Positions 36,753 through 46,672 of a DNA stretch of 64,000 nt are shown in pieces. The notes under the pieces are model-generated. The model saw nothing but the letters and a program-made list of their open reading frames with translations. It did no database searches and was not told the DNA's origin. Both the position numbers and the translations under genes were made by a program. This DNA is from Acidobacteriota bacterium (GTDB lineage Bacteria; Acidobacteriota; Blastocatellia; RBC074), in contig JAFDVL010000011.1 in NCBI GenBank assembly GCA_018268995.1, positions 62,001 through 126,000 on the forward strand, written 5' to 3'. Positions within the stretch are counted from its first letter, which is position 1; each line of letters starts with the position of its first letter.

Positions 36753-37538
36753 ATGACCAAGGATAAAAACACGCCCCTATTATCAATCGTCATTCCGGCT
36801 TATAACGAAGAGCAGCGGCTGGGAAAAACCTTGTCCGAAACGTTCGATTATCTTGCAGCCCAAGATTATTCAAGCGAAATTATTGTGGTGGATGATGGGT
36901 CAAGAGATCAAACAGTTGAAATCGCAAATAGCTTCCAGTCCCAGGCAAACGAAAAAACGAAATTATATGTCCTGAAAAATCCTGGCAATCGAGGAAAAGG
37001 ATATGCGGTCAGAAATGGGATGCTGCACGCCATCGGTGAAATACATTTATTCTTTGATGCCGATCTGGCAACCCCGCTAGACCAAATCCCTAAGGTTATT
37101 CAACCAATTCTGAAAGGTGAATATGATGTCGTTTTCGGTTCGCGTGCCTTGGATGAAGCAGTGATCCAAGTCGAACAATCTTTTTTACGACAATTGCGGG
37201 GACGCGGCGGAAACCTGCTCATTCAAATTCTGACCGGGATGAAGATAAAAGATACGCAGTGTGGCTTTAAGGCATTTCGGCGTCAGGCATCGCAAACAGT
37301 TTTTCCGCTGCAACAAATCGAAGGATTTGGCTTTGACCCGGAAATTTTGTTTATTGCTAACAAACGGGGATGGCGCTGGAAAGAAGTTCCCGTCGTCTGG
37401 CGTCATGTTGAAGGATCAAAGGTGACAATGTTTTCGGCCACGATTAGTGTGTTGACAGAAGTCTTCAAAATTCGTTGGAACGATTTGATGGGTAAATACG
37501 ATTCCCGAAAAGTGACTGAAGAAGTGGGATTGCAATAG
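36753..37538 (+). CDS. GT2 glycosyltransferase, dolichyl-phosphate mannose synthase-like
   Basis: A 261-residue cytoplasmic GT-A enzyme. The nucleotide-sugar site is LSIVIPAYNEEQRLGKTL and VVDDGSRDQT; the metal site is FFDADLATPLDQI; the acceptor region has DTQCGFKAFRRQ. This set matches dolichyl/polyprenyl-phosphate sugar synthases. It could supply lipid-linked sugars to a membrane enzyme like the one at 24.7 kb, though that link is only an inference. Its stop is immediately followed by the pdxJ start. Confidence 0.85.
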   Translation: MTKDKNTPLLSIVIPAYNEEQRLGKTLSETFDYLAAQDYSSEIIVVDDGSRDQTVEIANSFQSQANEKTKLYVLKNPGNRGKGYAVRNGMLHAIGEIHLFFDADLATPLDQIPKVIQPILKGEYDVVFGSRALDEAVIQVEQSFLRQLRGRGGNLLIQILTGMKIKDTQCGFKAFRRQASQTVFPLQQIEGFGFDPEILFIANKRGWRWKEVPVVWRHVEGSKVTMFSATISVLTEVFKIRWNDLMGKYDSRKVTEEVGLQ

Positions 37539-38285
37539 ATGAAAAGACTAAACGTTAATATTGACCATATTGCGACAATCCGCCAGGCACGGCGGACAAA
37601 TGAACCGAATCCAGTTTCGGCTGCGGTGATTTGCGAACTGGCCGGAGCGGATGGCATCACAACTCATCTGCGCAGCGACCGTCGCCACATTCAGGATTAC
37701 GATCTGATCGCGCTCAAGCAAGTCGTAGTGACGCATTTAAATGTAGAAATGGCAGCAACCGATGAGATGGTCGAAATTGCCTCAAGAGTAAAACCTGATG
37801 TCGTCACGCTTGTCCCAGAACGTCCACAAGAGGTGACAACTGAAGGGGGATTAGACGTCATTGCAAATCTTAAAGACATCAAAAAAGCGGTTGATGCACT
37901 CAGAGCTAACGGGATATTCGTTGGCTTATTTATAGATCCCGACATAAAGCAAATTCGAGCTGCCGCCAAAATGAAGGTGTTTCAGGTCGAGCTTTGTACA
38001 GCCAATTATGCCCATTTATGTGAATCTCCGGGTAGCGCTACAGTCAGAAATACTAAAGAGATTCAGGCTGAGATTGAACGAATCAAAAAAGCTTCAAAGG
38101 TTGCAGCAAACGCGGGAATCAATGTGGCGGCTGGGCATGGACTGACCTATCGAAATATTGGTCCAATAGCCAGCATTCAGGAAATTCAGGAATTCAATAT
38201 TGGCCATAACATCATTGCTCGCAGTGCTTTAGTTGGATTAGATCAAGCAGTGCGCGAAATGATTGCGGCGATTCGCAGTACATAA
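37539..38285 (+). CDS. pdxJ: Pyridoxine 5'-phosphate synthase
   Basis: Condenses 3-amino-2-oxopropyl phosphate with deoxyxylulose 5-phosphate, the ring-closing step of vitamin B6 synthesis. The TIM-barrel protein has 248 residues and the diagnostic start [19 protein letters not shown], then [30 protein letters not shown] and [11 protein letters not shown] near the end. It begins one base after the preceding stop, so the two genes are surely cotranscribed. Confidence 0.96.
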   Translation: MKRLNVNIDHIATIRQARRTNEPNPVSAAVICELAGADGITTHLRSDRRHIQDYDLIALKQVVVTHLNVEMAATDEMVEIASRVKPDVVTLVPERPQEVTTEGGLDVIANLKDIKKAVDALRANGIFVGLFIDPDIKQIRAAAKMKVFQVELCTANYAHLCESPGSATVRNTKEIQAEIERIKKASKVAANAGINVAAGHGLTYRNIGPIASIQEIQEFNIGHNIIARSALVGLDQAVREMIAAIRST

Positions 38286-38289
38286 GTAA

Positions 38290-39585
38290 ATGAAATGCCA
38301 ATCATTACATTTCGCGCTAGTTTTACTCATTGCATTTTCTATCGATAGTATCGCGCAACAGTCATCAAACAATCCTCAAGTCATGCGAGAGAAAAAGGTA
38401 CAGGAAAAACCTTTGCCGCTCACCTCTTGTGTCGTTTTGATCTCCATTGATGGTCTTCGGAACGAAGATTTCAATAATCCCAGACTGAATCTCCCAAACC
38501 TAAAATCCCGTCGAGATCGCGGGTCTTATGTATTAAATATTGAGAGCGTGTATCCATCTCTTTCCCTCCCAGCCCACGCCACAATTGCAACGGGGATGTT
38601 CCCATCAGATCATGGCATCATCTCAGATTGGAAATTTGACGAGAAAACAGGAACTCGATCTGAAGAATTTTTTGGAGATCCGGGCGAGATAAAAGCCGAA
38701 ACGATCTGGCAAACGACTAAACGCGCGGGAATAAAAACAGCAGCGATTAACTTTCCATTTATTAACCCAGCAGAAGTAGACTACGCTTCTCCTGACCTAA
38801 ACAAGGCATTAGCCTGGGTTGAAAAAAATCGCCCTCAACTCATATTAATTAGATTTGACGATTTAGGAAATTCGATACAACGCGCTGGAATTGGGTCAAC
38901 TGCTGCCTATTCGTCGCTGGAAAAAATAGATGCGGCAGTTAAAACAATTTCGGACTCCATTGAACGAGCAGGCCTAACAGATGAAACCTCATTTTTGATC
39001 GTATCAAGTCATGGTTACGCGAAAGTTGAACAGGAGTTTAGACCCAATATCGTTTTAGCTAAAAAAGGATTTATAACTACGGGTGATAAAGGGATGATCA
39101 CGAATTGGATTGCCAGCGTATACTCCTCCAGCGGAAGTGCAGCGATCTATTTAAAAGATGCTAGAAACGAGGAGGCAGCAAAACAAATTGAGAATATTTT
39201 TGAGGAAATCCACAAACAAGAATCTAGTCCGATTTGGCGCATCATTTCCAAAAAAGATATTGCCAAAATCGGAGCTGATCCGCGCGCATCGTTTTTTATA
39301 GAGGCAGCGCCAGGCTTTTCAATTTCGGACGGAATTACAGAAAAGAAAATAACAGAAAAAGTAAACGGAAAAACCGGGCAAGCTACTTCCGGCTACTCGC
39401 CCTCTCGGTCAGAAATGCGAGGAGCTTTTATTGCAGCAGGTAAGGGTATCAAATCCAAAACTCAAATTGAGTATGCACGGCTAACAGACATTGCCCCAAC
39501 CATTGCACGGCTGCTTGGCTTAGAACTCAAAGCATCGCGTGGTCATACAATTTCAGAAATTCTCATTCCGCAGAACCGGAAATAA
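38290..39585 (+). CDS. Secreted alkaline-phosphatase-superfamily protein (phosphodiesterase-like)
   Basis: A 431-residue exported metalloenzyme of the type I phosphodiesterase/nucleotide pyrophosphatase family. A signal peptide (HFALVLLIAFSIDSIAQ) precedes the metal motif LISIDGLRNED. The nucleophile block reads YPSLSLPAHATIATGMFPSDHG, with Ser where most members have Thr. A late block SSHGYAKVEQ and RGAFIAAGKGI complete the site. It begins 4 bp after pdxJ. The substrate is unknown. Confidence 0.83.
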   Translation: MKCQSLHFALVLLIAFSIDSIAQQSSNNPQVMREKKVQEKPLPLTSCVVLISIDGLRNEDFNNPRLNLPNLKSRRDRGSYVLNIESVYPSLSLPAHATIATGMFPSDHGIISDWKFDEKTGTRSEEFFGDPGEIKAETIWQTTKRAGIKTAAINFPFINPAEVDYASPDLNKALAWVEKNRPQLILIRFDDLGNSIQRAGIGSTAAYSSLEKIDAAVKTISDSIERAGLTDETSFLIVSSHGYAKVEQEFRPNIVLAKKGFITTGDKGMITNWIASVYSSSGSAAIYLKDARNEEAAKQIENIFEEIHKQESSPIWRIISKKDIAKIGADPRASFFIEAAPGFSISDGITEKKITEKVNGKTGQATSGYSPSRSEMRGAFIAAGKGIKSKTQIEYARLTDIAPTIARLLGLELKASRGHTISEILIPQNRK

Positions 39586-39599
39586 GGCAAGAAATTATT

Positions 39600-40211
39600 A
39601 TGTGGTGTCATCGTTGCGGCAAAGCACTGCCGGCAGAAAGCAATTATTGTAATTCCTGCGGTATGGGAATTATCGCAGCCCAAGTAGGAACGCCCCAAAA
39701 TCCTTATTCATCAATCAATCTTCCCTATAAAACAGATAAGATCGAAGCCAGTATTAGCCAAAACCCTGATGATGAAAGGGTTATCTTTCGCATCCGTCCA
39801 TCATTTTACTCTGTCGGTAAGGCTTACCTGGGGGCAGGGATATTCTCAATTTTGGCAATGGCAATTTTTGGATATTTTCGACTTCCAATCGGAATCTCAT
39901 TAGGGCTATCACTAGTTTCTTTTATTTTCCCGCTCATGAAACATGTCCAGCGCAATCGCGTAGTTTATACATTGACGCCTAGCAAAATTGAGATTGATTT
40001 TGGATTTTTTTCCAAGACCGTTCGCAATATTCCCCTCAGGAACGCTCAGGATGTGACTGTAAGCGCAACGATGTTTGAGCGTATCATCAAGGTTGGGGAC
40101 GTGATTGTTGACAGTGCGGCACAGACTGGTAAGATACAAATGCGTCAAGTTCCCGACCCACGTAAACACGCCGAACTAATCCTTCAGCAGTTACAGCAGT
40201 TGCACCGCTAA
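39600..40211 (+). CDS. Zinc-ribbon membrane protein with bacterial PH domain
   Basis: A 203-residue protein. The N-terminus is a zinc ribbon (MWCHRCGKALPAESNYCNSCG, four cysteines). Two membrane helices lie around residues 78-118 (AGIFSILAMAIFGYF; ISLGLSLVSFIFPLM). The C-terminal part is a bPH2/DUF304-like domain (YTLTPSKIEIDFGFFSKTVRNIPL, DVIVDSAAQTGKIQM). Function unknown; such proteins are widespread membrane factors. Confidence 0.8.
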   Translation: MWCHRCGKALPAESNYCNSCGMGIIAAQVGTPQNPYSSINLPYKTDKIEASISQNPDDERVIFRIRPSFYSVGKAYLGAGIFSILAMAIFGYFRLPIGISLGLSLVSFIFPLMKHVQRNRVVYTLTPSKIEIDFGFFSKTVRNIPLRNAQDVTVSATMFERIIKVGDVIVDSAAQTGKIQMRQVPDPRKHAELILQQLQQLHR

Positions 40212-40292
40212 ACTCAGACTGAAATTTTCCCAGTAACGACCCGCCTGTATCTCAGGCTAGCTGCTATACTATTTTCTTTTGGGAGGATTATT

Positions 40293-41459
40293 TTGATACA
40301 GAAGAAAACACCAAATCTTTGCCCTATAATTCTTTTATTGCTGCTTGCAGTTCTACTAACTCCTGGCACAAAAGCACAGTCTTTTAGTGAGGAATCTTTA
40401 GCCCAAGGCTTACCGGATAAAATTGCGAATGAGTGGAAAGCAATTACGCCTTCTCGTAAATTGACCGCTGAAAAAATCATTGAAGCCACGGATGCAAAAA
40501 TCCTCGCTGAATATGGATTGCAGTCGGTTACCAACCGTTCTTATACAAATGGCAAAGATAAGCTGGCAATTGAGGCCTTTGAAATGAAATATGTTTCAGG
40601 TTCATATGGCCTTTGGACGTTTCGCCGCCAATCTCTCCAGGATAACCAAAGGGAATATTTTAATGGCCGATATTTAATTCACATCTCGGCCCCCTCGGCG
40701 GAAATAGCAGAAAACCTGATGTCCGAATTGCAGAAGGTTCCTGCCAATGTAGTAGAAATACCGTTGCTACCAACTTATCTGCCTGATCAAAACAAAATTC
40801 CTGCTAGTGAAAAATACATTGTTGGAAATGAAGCGGTCTCACAAATATCCGCGATAAGTGATTTAAAAGAGGTCATTGACTTTACCGGAGGGACTCACGC
40901 AGCAGTAGCAGAATATAATAATGGAAGCGGAAAGATGAGCGTGATTTTAGTTGAGTTTCAATCTCCTCAGTTTGCAACAGATGGTCTTGCAAGAATCCAG
41001 CAACACTTCAGCTCCCTGCCCCTGGAGGAACAAAAGAAAAGGATACTGCGGCGAGTTGGTAACTATGCAGTTGAGGCTGTTAATGTTTCAGATCCAAAGG
41101 CGGCAGAAGAGCTAATAGGCCAGATAAAATATATGGCCAGAGTCTATTGGGAAGGAAAGGGCATATCCGATATCCCACTCCAATTCCGTCCACCCGATCC
41201 TGTCTCTATTAGGGAAGCTGTTCAAACTGGCCAATTTATCGTGGCGGCTTTTTACTGGATTGGACTGCTAGTCTTAGGAGCAGTGCTTACTGGCGTATTT
41301 GCAGGAGGAGCATTCTTTTACTGGCGACGTACGCAACGTCGAAAACTAGGTTTAGATGAGACATTTAGTGATGCAGGAGGAATGACAAGACTTAATCTGG
41401 ATGATTATTTGTTAGGTGAAGCCAATTCATCGCAGAAACTACTGGGCAAAAATGAATAA
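40293..41459 (+). CDS. Exported, C-terminally anchored protein of unknown function (DUF6599-like)
   Basis: A 388-residue protein with a signal peptide (ILLLLLAVLLTPGTKAQ) and a C-terminal membrane helix around residues 310-335 (GQFIVAAFYWIGLLVLGAVL), followed by a basic stop-transfer and a short cytoplasmic tail. The periplasmic part repeats a YLIHISAPS / EFQSPQFATDG pattern. It resembles acidobacterial DUF6599 proteins as I remember them, which I cannot verify here. The start is TTG at 40293, backed by GGGAGG 7 bases upstream. Confidence 0.75.
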   Translation: MIQKKTPNLCPIILLLLLAVLLTPGTKAQSFSEESLAQGLPDKIANEWKAITPSRKLTAEKIIEATDAKILAEYGLQSVTNRSYTNGKDKLAIEAFEMKYVSGSYGLWTFRRQSLQDNQREYFNGRYLIHISAPSAEIAENLMSELQKVPANVVEIPLLPTYLPDQNKIPASEKYIVGNEAVSQISAISDLKEVIDFTGGTHAAVAEYNNGSGKMSVILVEFQSPQFATDGLARIQQHFSSLPLEEQKKRILRRVGNYAVEAVNVSDPKAAEELIGQIKYMARVYWEGKGISDIPLQFRPPDPVSIREAVQTGQFIVAAFYWIGLLVLGAVLTGVFAGGAFFYWRRTQRRKLGLDETFSDAGGMTRLNLDDYLLGEANSSQKLLGKNE

Positions 41460-41466
41460 AAAAATG

Positions 41467-41559
41467 GGCGACCATAGCTTCTAAACCCACCCCAGAATCT
41501 CTATGGTCGCCAACTATCAGGAGGTTCACCCGTGCCACTATTAACGACCTACCTCCTGA
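41467..41559. repeat. Two consecutive long-loop hairpins between convergent genes
   Basis: First: GGCGACCATAG (41467-41477) with CTATGGTCGCC (41501-41511), 11 bp perfect, 23-nt loop. Second: TCAGGAGGT (41517-41525) with ACCTCCTGA (41551-41559), 9 bp perfect, 25-nt loop. They fill most of the gap between the 388-residue gene and dnaN, which converge here. Likely bidirectional 3'-end structures, though no T-run follows. Confidence 0.5.
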
Positions 41560-41611
41560 AATGTTCCCGATGTTCCACAAACTAAAGAATTAAACTTGAT
41601 TAAGAAAATCT

Positions 41612-42715
41612 TCAGATTCGCATTGGCATAATGACATAGCGAAAATCATACTCGGTGTCAGCCAAAGATTGCAGTTGTACTTGTGAATTTCCATCCTTAA
41701 AGGAAAAACGAACTTCCCCCTCATTAACCACCCCAAAGAAATCATTCACATATTGAGCATTAAACCCTGAGGTTATGGGGTCTCCAGCATATTGAATGGG
41801 CAAAGTTTCGCCAGCCTCTCCGACATCCGAAGACTGAGCCGTAATATTGAGCTGATCTGCTCCTATTTCAAACTTGATTGCATGTGAGCGCTCATCTGCC
41901 ATCAACGCTACCCGCCGAGTTGCAGCGGCAACTCGTTGGCTTTCAATAACAAATGAATTTTTGTTTTCCTTTGGCAATACCATTTCATAGTTAGGAAATT
42001 GCCCACTCAGCATTCTTGATACCAAAACTCTTTTTCCAAGTTTAAAGAATAGATGATTTTCATCCTTACCAAATTCAACAGTATCTTCTGTTTCTGAGCT
42101 TAACTTAACCAGCTCTGTGAGCGTCTTTTTGGGAATAATGGCTTCGACTTTAAAGTTACTGACAAAATCCCCTTTCTTCTCAATATATGAAAGACGGTGC
42201 CCATCCGTAGCGACCATTCTTAAGCCTTCGCCTGAAAGCTCAAATCTGGCACCATTAAGTGCATATCGAGATTCCTCATTAGTTGCAGCAAAGATTGTTC
42301 GTGTAATGAAGGTCTTAAATAGATTTGAGGGAATATGGCCTAAAGTTTCTTTAAATGCTGGAATCTCTGGAAAATTGCTTTTGGGCTGTCCAAGCATTTT
42401 AAAACGAGAGCGCTCACAGATAATACTTACCTGATCGTTTTCTCCACATTTAATCTCAATCTCAGCTTCAGGCAGGGCACGAATGATTTCAAAGAGTTTC
42501 TTCGCTTGAATACAGATAGCCCCAACCGCTGAAACCTCAGCCTCACAGATTGTGCTAATTGAAACGTCAAGATCTGTTCCTTTGATACTCAAGCTACCGT
42601 TTGAAGACTCCAGCAATAGGCTGGATAGAATAGGAATCGTATTCTTTTTTTCAACTACGCCTTGAATGAAATTCAATTCCTTTAGGAGGGTTGTCTTACT
42701 AACCATCAAGTGCAT
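41612..42715 (-). CDS. dnaN: DNA polymerase III beta subunit (sliding clamp)
   Basis: The ring-shaped processivity clamp, 367 residues. Three clamp domains are recognisable, starting [21 protein letters not shown] and ending [15 protein letters not shown], with the conserved terminal [16 protein letters not shown] and [16 protein letters not shown] strands ([13 protein letters not shown]) mark domains 1 and 2. AAGGAG lies 10-12 bases upstream of the chosen ATG at 42715; an ATG three codons later is possible. It lies downstream of dnaA with the origin between them. Confidence 0.96.
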   Translation of the reverse strand: MHLMVSKTTLLKELNFIQGVVEKKNTIPILSSLLLESSNGSLSIKGTDLDVSISTICEAEVSAVGAICIQAKKLFEIIRALPEAEIEIKCGENDQVSIICERSRFKMLGQPKSNFPEIPAFKETLGHIPSNLFKTFITRTIFAATNEESRYALNGARFELSGEGLRMVATDGHRLSYIEKKGDFVSNFKVEAIIPKKTLTELVKLSSETEDTVEFGKDENHLFFKLGKRVLVSRMLSGQFPNYEMVLPKENKNSFVIESQRVAAATRRVALMADERSHAIKFEIGADQLNITAQSSDVGEAGETLPIQYAGDPITSGFNAQYVNDFFGVVNEGEVRFSFKDGNSQVQLQSLADTEYDFRYVIMPMRI

Positions 42716-42989
42716 AAAGTGTTTTCTCCTTCAACCTTAGTCTTTTTACTTGTAATACTACATATAAATATCTATTTATATAGTAGTAGTAGTAGGTCCT
42801 GTGGAAATGTGGAAAAAGCTGCACAAATCACTGAATTAATTAGAGTTTAGGTGATAAAAGTCTTGTGGAAAAGTCTGTGGAAAACATGTGTGAAACATAA
42901 AATCCTGTGGAAATTTAGGCCCACACTTAAACTTTTCCACGGTTTCCACAGGTTATCCACAAGGGTCTAAGTGGAAAAGCTAGCTAAGT
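42716..42989. other. Replication origin oriC between dnaA and dnaN
   Basis: This 274-bp gap is dense in DnaA-box-like 9-mers. One consensus TTATCCACA lies at 42953-42961. Variants of TTTTCCACA/TGTGGAAAA occur at 42800, 42808, 42864, 42876, 42906, 42933, 42943 and 42971. An A+T-rich stretch at 42740-42780 beside dnaN is the likely unwinding region. Read on the minus strand, two boxes are followed by GGACC and then five CTA triplets, the order described for Bacillus basal unwinding elements (box, GC cluster, DnaA-trio). Confidence 0.85.
42781..42816 (-). promoter_or_regulatory. DnaA-trio and adjacent DnaA boxes (basal unwinding element)
   Basis: Five TAG triplets at 42781-42795 on the plus strand (CTA repeats on the minus strand) continue into A+T-rich DNA. 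They are joined through GGTCC to boxes at 42800-42807 and 42808-42816. DnaA-trios are 3'-[G/A]AT-5' repeats that DnaA uses to open single strands. Confidence 0.65.
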
Positions 42990-44399
42990 CTATTTGCAAC
43001 TGGCAATTAGGCTGTTAATAAGCCTGTGGAAACTGCCTTTTTGTTCAAACAACTCACCAATTTTATTGATGCTATGTAGGACAGTTGTATGGTGTTTCCC
43101 GCCAAATTCTCGGCCTATTTCCGGCAGACTGGCTTTGGTCAACGTCTTACATAGATACATCGCAACCTGACGTGGAACTGCAATGTTCCTGGCATTTGAT
43201 TTTGACTTTAGATCAGCAACGCGCATGTTGTAATACTCAGCTACTACTTTCTGAATAGTCTCAATTGTTACCGCTCGTTCTTCTTCATCAACAATGTTCT
43301 TCAGGGCTTCCTGAGCCAAAGCTACGGTTATTGGTTCTCCGCGCAAAGACGAAAGGGCGGTTAATCTGACTAGAGATCCTTCCAGCTCACGGATATTCGA
43401 TTTGATCTTGCTTGCAATAAACAGCGCGACATTGTCAGGAAGATATAGCTGTTCTGTCTCCGCTTTCTTCCTTAATATCGCTACTTTCGTTTCAAGATCC
43501 GGCGGTTGAATATCTGCAATTAATCCCCATTCAAAACGAGAATGTAATCTTTCTTCAAGGGTTGGGATCTCGCGAGGAGGGCAGTCAGAAGAAATTACAA
43601 TTTGCTTTTGATTATCGTAAAGAGCGTTAAACGTATGAAAGAATTCTTCCTGTGTTCTTTCCTTTCCTGCAATGAATTGGATGTCATCAATTAAAAGTAT
43701 GTCGATTGAACGATACTTCTCGCGGAAGGTCATTGTTTTATCATATCGAATCGCATTAATGAGTTCATTCATGAACTTCTCAGCAGAAATGTACGAAAGT
43801 CGAAGATGACGATTGTTAAATTTTATACGCTGCCCGATAGCACACATTAGATGGGTTTTACCCAATCCCACTCCCCCATAAACAAAAAGTGGGTTGTAAG
43901 TTTTAGACGGGGTCTCAGCTACGGCCAGAGCAGCTGCGTGAGCAAACTGATTACAGGATCCAACAACAAATGTATCAAAAGTGTATTTGGGATTAAGTGG
44001 TAATTCGAGCGGCTCAAGGTCAACAAAGTCTGTTAATGACGATTTTTCTACCGGAATATTTGATTCATTTTTAACGAAGGGAGAAATGAGTTGTCTTGAC
44101 TCTATGAATTGCGTAGCCATAGGTTGCTCTGATGTAATATCTGGCGGTTGGGCAACCGCGTTGAATGTGAATATTAAGTTTGCCCCTGCCAGATTATTTT
44201 CTTCGAGCGATTCATCTAATACATCTCGGTAATTATTAAGAATCCAATCTTCAAAGACTCGATCTGGGACATTTAAATAAATACCTCTATCATCCTGGTT
44301 AAGAAATGAGATGGGTTTAAACCAAGTTGTGAAGCTTTCATGGTTAACTTTCTTTTCTATTGAGGACAATACTGATTCCCAAACAATTGAGGGCTGCAT
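42990..44399 (-). CDS. dnaA: Chromosomal replication initiator DnaA
   Basis: AAA+ initiator that binds DnaA boxes and opens oriC. From the ATG at 44399 it has 469 residues; a GTG eight codons upstream is rejected because AGGAG lies 7 bases before the ATG. Domain I is at the N-terminus ([19 protein letters not shown]). Walker A is GGVGLGKTH at about residues 175-183 and Walker B is [21 protein letters not shown]. Domain IV carries the box-binding signature [16 protein letters not shown]. The origin lies just downstream, then dnaN. Confidence 0.97.
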   Translation of the reverse strand: MQPSIVWESVLSSIEKKVNHESFTTWFKPISFLNQDDRGIYLNVPDRVFEDWILNNYRDVLDESLEENNLAGANLIFTFNAVAQPPDITSEQPMATQFIESRQLISPFVKNESNIPVEKSSLTDFVDLEPLELPLNPKYTFDTFVVGSCNQFAHAAALAVAETPSKTYNPLFVYGGVGLGKTHLMCAIGQRIKFNNRHLRLSYISAEKFMNELINAIRYDKTMTFREKYRSIDILLIDDIQFIAGKERTQEEFFHTFNALYDNQKQIVISSDCPPREIPTLEERLHSRFEWGLIADIQPPDLETKVAILRKKAETEQLYLPDNVALFIASKIKSNIRELEGSLVRLTALSSLRGEPITVALAQEALKNIVDEEERAVTIETIQKVVAEYYNMRVADLKSKSNARNIAVPRQVAMYLCKTLTKASLPEIGREFGGKHHTTVLHSINKIGELFEQKGSFHRLINSLIASCK

Positions 44400-44443
44400 A
44401 ACGGACTCCTGTGAGAATGTCACGATACGGAAATAATCAAATT

Positions 44444-44491
44444 TTTATAGCAAAAGAATACACCAGCTAGATGGTAAAATACTGTATTTTA
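44444..44491 (-). promoter_or_regulatory. Extended -10 and inverted repeat upstream of dnaA
   Basis: On the minus strand TG-C-TATAAA occupies 44452-44444, about 45 bp before the dnaA ATG, with no good -35. A perfect inverted repeat TAAAATA-CTG-TATTTTA lies at 44475-44491, in a position suited to a regulator. The rest of the 630-bp gap between dnaA and 45034 holds one further promoter (44652) and otherwise nothing I recognise. Confidence 0.35.
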
Positions 44492-44651
44492 AGAGTTTAA
44501 AGAGATGCAAGCTGCTGACCATTTAGTTTTTGAAGGCTAACATATGGATACAGCGATTGCAAGGATAGGGAGATTATACTTTGCCGTAAGTGCAATCCAA
44601 AACATATACACCCAATTCAGGTGGAATTTTACTAAACGTTAAAAAAAACTA

Positions 44652-44679
44652 TTGACACTCCAAGAAAAAGCTGTAAACT
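44652..44679 (+). promoter_or_regulatory. Sigma-70 promoter with a long untranslated leader
   Basis: TTGACA at 44652-44657, 16-bp spacer, TAAACT at 44674-44679. It reads towards the secreted protein gene at 45034, leaving a leader of about 350 nt with no recognisable riboswitch or open frame. Confidence 0.5.
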
Positions 44680-45033
44680 CGCTGTGTTAACGAATCTTCC
44701 TCACATCGGCATGTTTTAAGCTACCTTGAAGGTTTGTTATCTCTTCCGGCAAATTTATCACTTATTCAAATTTGGACTTTTACAGTCATAGACTTAGTTG
44801 TCTAGCTTTTACTCTCTCACTGGAATCTCATTCACTGGTCAATAGCTTTTAATCCCCTTTGTTTTAGTCCTTTGGCTTTATTGGGCTTATAGCAAAGAGG
44901 CGGCTCTAGCTAACTATTTCCACTTCAACTCTGATCCAGGGTTTTGTGCGAATTCGGGGGTTGGCTTAAGTGTGGCTATTTAGACTTGGTTACCTCAACA
45001 ACGATTATATTCGAAATTCAAGGAGAAACTCGA

Positions 45034-46572
45034 ATGCGAACCTCACATAAACTCACACGTCTCATTTTAGCGTTAATGTCGCTCGTGGCACTGGCTGGAG
45101 CTGCGTTGGCTCAGCAATCGAATGCCGGAGCAGTAAATCCGTTTGCACCAAATCCGGGAGCACAGCCTGAGAATTCCAATGGAATTCCTGTTCTTCCTGT
45201 CCTAAATATGCCGATGTTCCCTACTCCGCAGCCTCCCGGTTATCGTGGTAATTGGAACAACGAAAATGGTCTTTTGCCAGCCGCTGGTGGAATTGGCAGA
45301 GCTATTGGCGCTGCGCAAGCTGATCCGCCGGCCCAAGTCCAAGTCAGCGATCAAAAGCTGGGTTCTCTTTTGGTGTTTCCTTATTACACCTCAAGTACCA
45401 GCCAGGCCAATCCGGCAAATACCTGGGTGACGATCAGCAATATTTCAACCACAGCAGTGACCGTTCACGTCTTCTTTATTGAAGGTAGCGGTTGTACACA
45501 AGCAGATCAATTTATCTGCTTAACGGCAAATGCCAGCATTCAGTTGAAGGCTTCAGATTTTGACCCAGATATTGCTAAAGGTTGGATCTTGGCTGTAGCT
45601 GTTGGTGCTGACGGAAGACCGATTCAGAAAAATGTGCTGTCGGGTAATGCGTTTGTGACAGCAGGGAATAACATCGGTAACTACGGTGCCGAATCCTTCA
45701 CTGCATACAATAACAATGGTAGCTCGGCGGTGCCGATTAACAATACAGTAAATCTGCCGAATCACGCGGCAGCATTTGCGGCTGATCCTTCTTGCCGTGT
45801 CAAACTGGTTGATGATGGTGCAGCGGGTGAAGGCGACTATGTTAGTGATCATGGGTACAACGGAAATGGTTATATTCCTGGTCTTTACACCTTAGGTGGT
45901 GGCGGAACAACAGCTACGCTGAATTTCTCTGGGCCGCCAACCTTCTGCTCAGCGACCGACACAAACAAAGAGCCTGGCACAGGTAATCAGGTTCTTCGCA
46001 CCTTCCAATTAAATGGCGGTGGATATGATTTTGTACCGAATCGGTTCGCGGTCGAAATCCAAAGTCCACAAGATGTTCCTGGTCAGATGATTATCACTGT
46101 TGGATTAAATGGTGATGTTTCAACCGGTGCAGTTTCGGGTGCCAGACAAGTTGGTACAGGTACAGTTGTTAATGGTAATGAAACACCATTTGGTAGCTTT
46201 GTTAACTTCATCCTTGGTGGATGCCAAGCAATGGGTACTATTGATAACAATAACCCACGCGTTCCCCGCGGAATGAATGCGCTGATTCCCAGCGGTCAAG
46301 TGGGAACGATGCAGTTTAGCACTGGTCCAGCTGTTGGTATCGTTATCACACCACGTGGTGGAGCGAAAGCAACCAGTGGTATCCGTACCTTGCATAAAAC
46401 AAATGTTAACACAGGCCGTATCACCAGTGGAACGTATAACGTAAGCGTTGCTAATGCGCCGGGCCAGCCAGGAGCAGTAGTAATAGCAAATACGGCAACA
46501 GCACTGTATGGTACGCAGTTGACCATTCCGGTCTTCATTCCGCCGGCTTGCCCGCCAGTCCCTGGCTTCTAA
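45034..46572 (+). CDS. Secreted protein of unknown function, larger paralogue
   Basis: Not recognised. An exported 512-residue protein; the signal peptide is TRLILALMSLVALAGAALAQ, so I start at the ATG 45034, with AGGAG 8 bases upstream, not 90 bp earlier. After a Pro/Asn-rich segment the mature part shares with the next gene the blocks VSDQKLGSLLVFPYYTSS, VHVFFIEGSGCTQADQFICL, NRFAVEIQSPQDVPGQ and SGIRTLHKTNVNTG. Cysteines in GSGCTQADQFICL suggest a disulfide. Asn/Gly/Ser-rich composition fits a surface or extracellular beta protein. It has no sorting tail or anchor that I can see. Confidence 0.75.
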   Translation: MRTSHKLTRLILALMSLVALAGAALAQQSNAGAVNPFAPNPGAQPENSNGIPVLPVLNMPMFPTPQPPGYRGNWNNENGLLPAAGGIGRAIGAAQADPPAQVQVSDQKLGSLLVFPYYTSSTSQANPANTWVTISNISTTAVTVHVFFIEGSGCTQADQFICLTANASIQLKASDFDPDIAKGWILAVAVGADGRPIQKNVLSGNAFVTAGNNIGNYGAESFTAYNNNGSSAVPINNTVNLPNHAAAFAADPSCRVKLVDDGAAGEGDYVSDHGYNGNGYIPGLYTLGGGGTTATLNFSGPPTFCSATDTNKEPGTGNQVLRTFQLNGGGYDFVPNRFAVEIQSPQDVPGQMIITVGLNGDVSTGAVSGARQVGTGTVVNGNETPFGSFVNFILGGCQAMGTIDNNNPRVPRGMNALIPSGQVGTMQFSTGPAVGIVITPRGGAKATSGIRTLHKTNVNTGRITSGTYNVSVANAPGQPGAVVIANTATALYGTQLTIPVFIPPACPPVPGF

Positions 46573-46585
46573 TAGTTATTTGTGG

Positions 46586-46610
46586 GGAACAAGGGATAGT
46601 TCCTTGTTCC
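46586..46610 (+). other. Hairpin between the two secreted paralogues
   Basis: GGAACAAGG, 7-nt loop, CCTTGTTCC, 14 bp after the stop of the first gene. There is no T-run, so it may be an mRNA stabiliser or processing site and let some transcription reach the second gene. Confidence 0.5.
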
Positions 46611-46672
46611 TCCTCGCTAGCCGAAGGTTAACAAAACAAGGACTTTATTCGAAATTTTAAGGAGAAACTCGA

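Noticed and set aside
44400..45033. Second half of a bipartite oriC upstream of dnaA
   Set aside because: No TTATCCACA or TTTTCCACA cluster is present; the boxes are concentrated between dnaA and dnaN.
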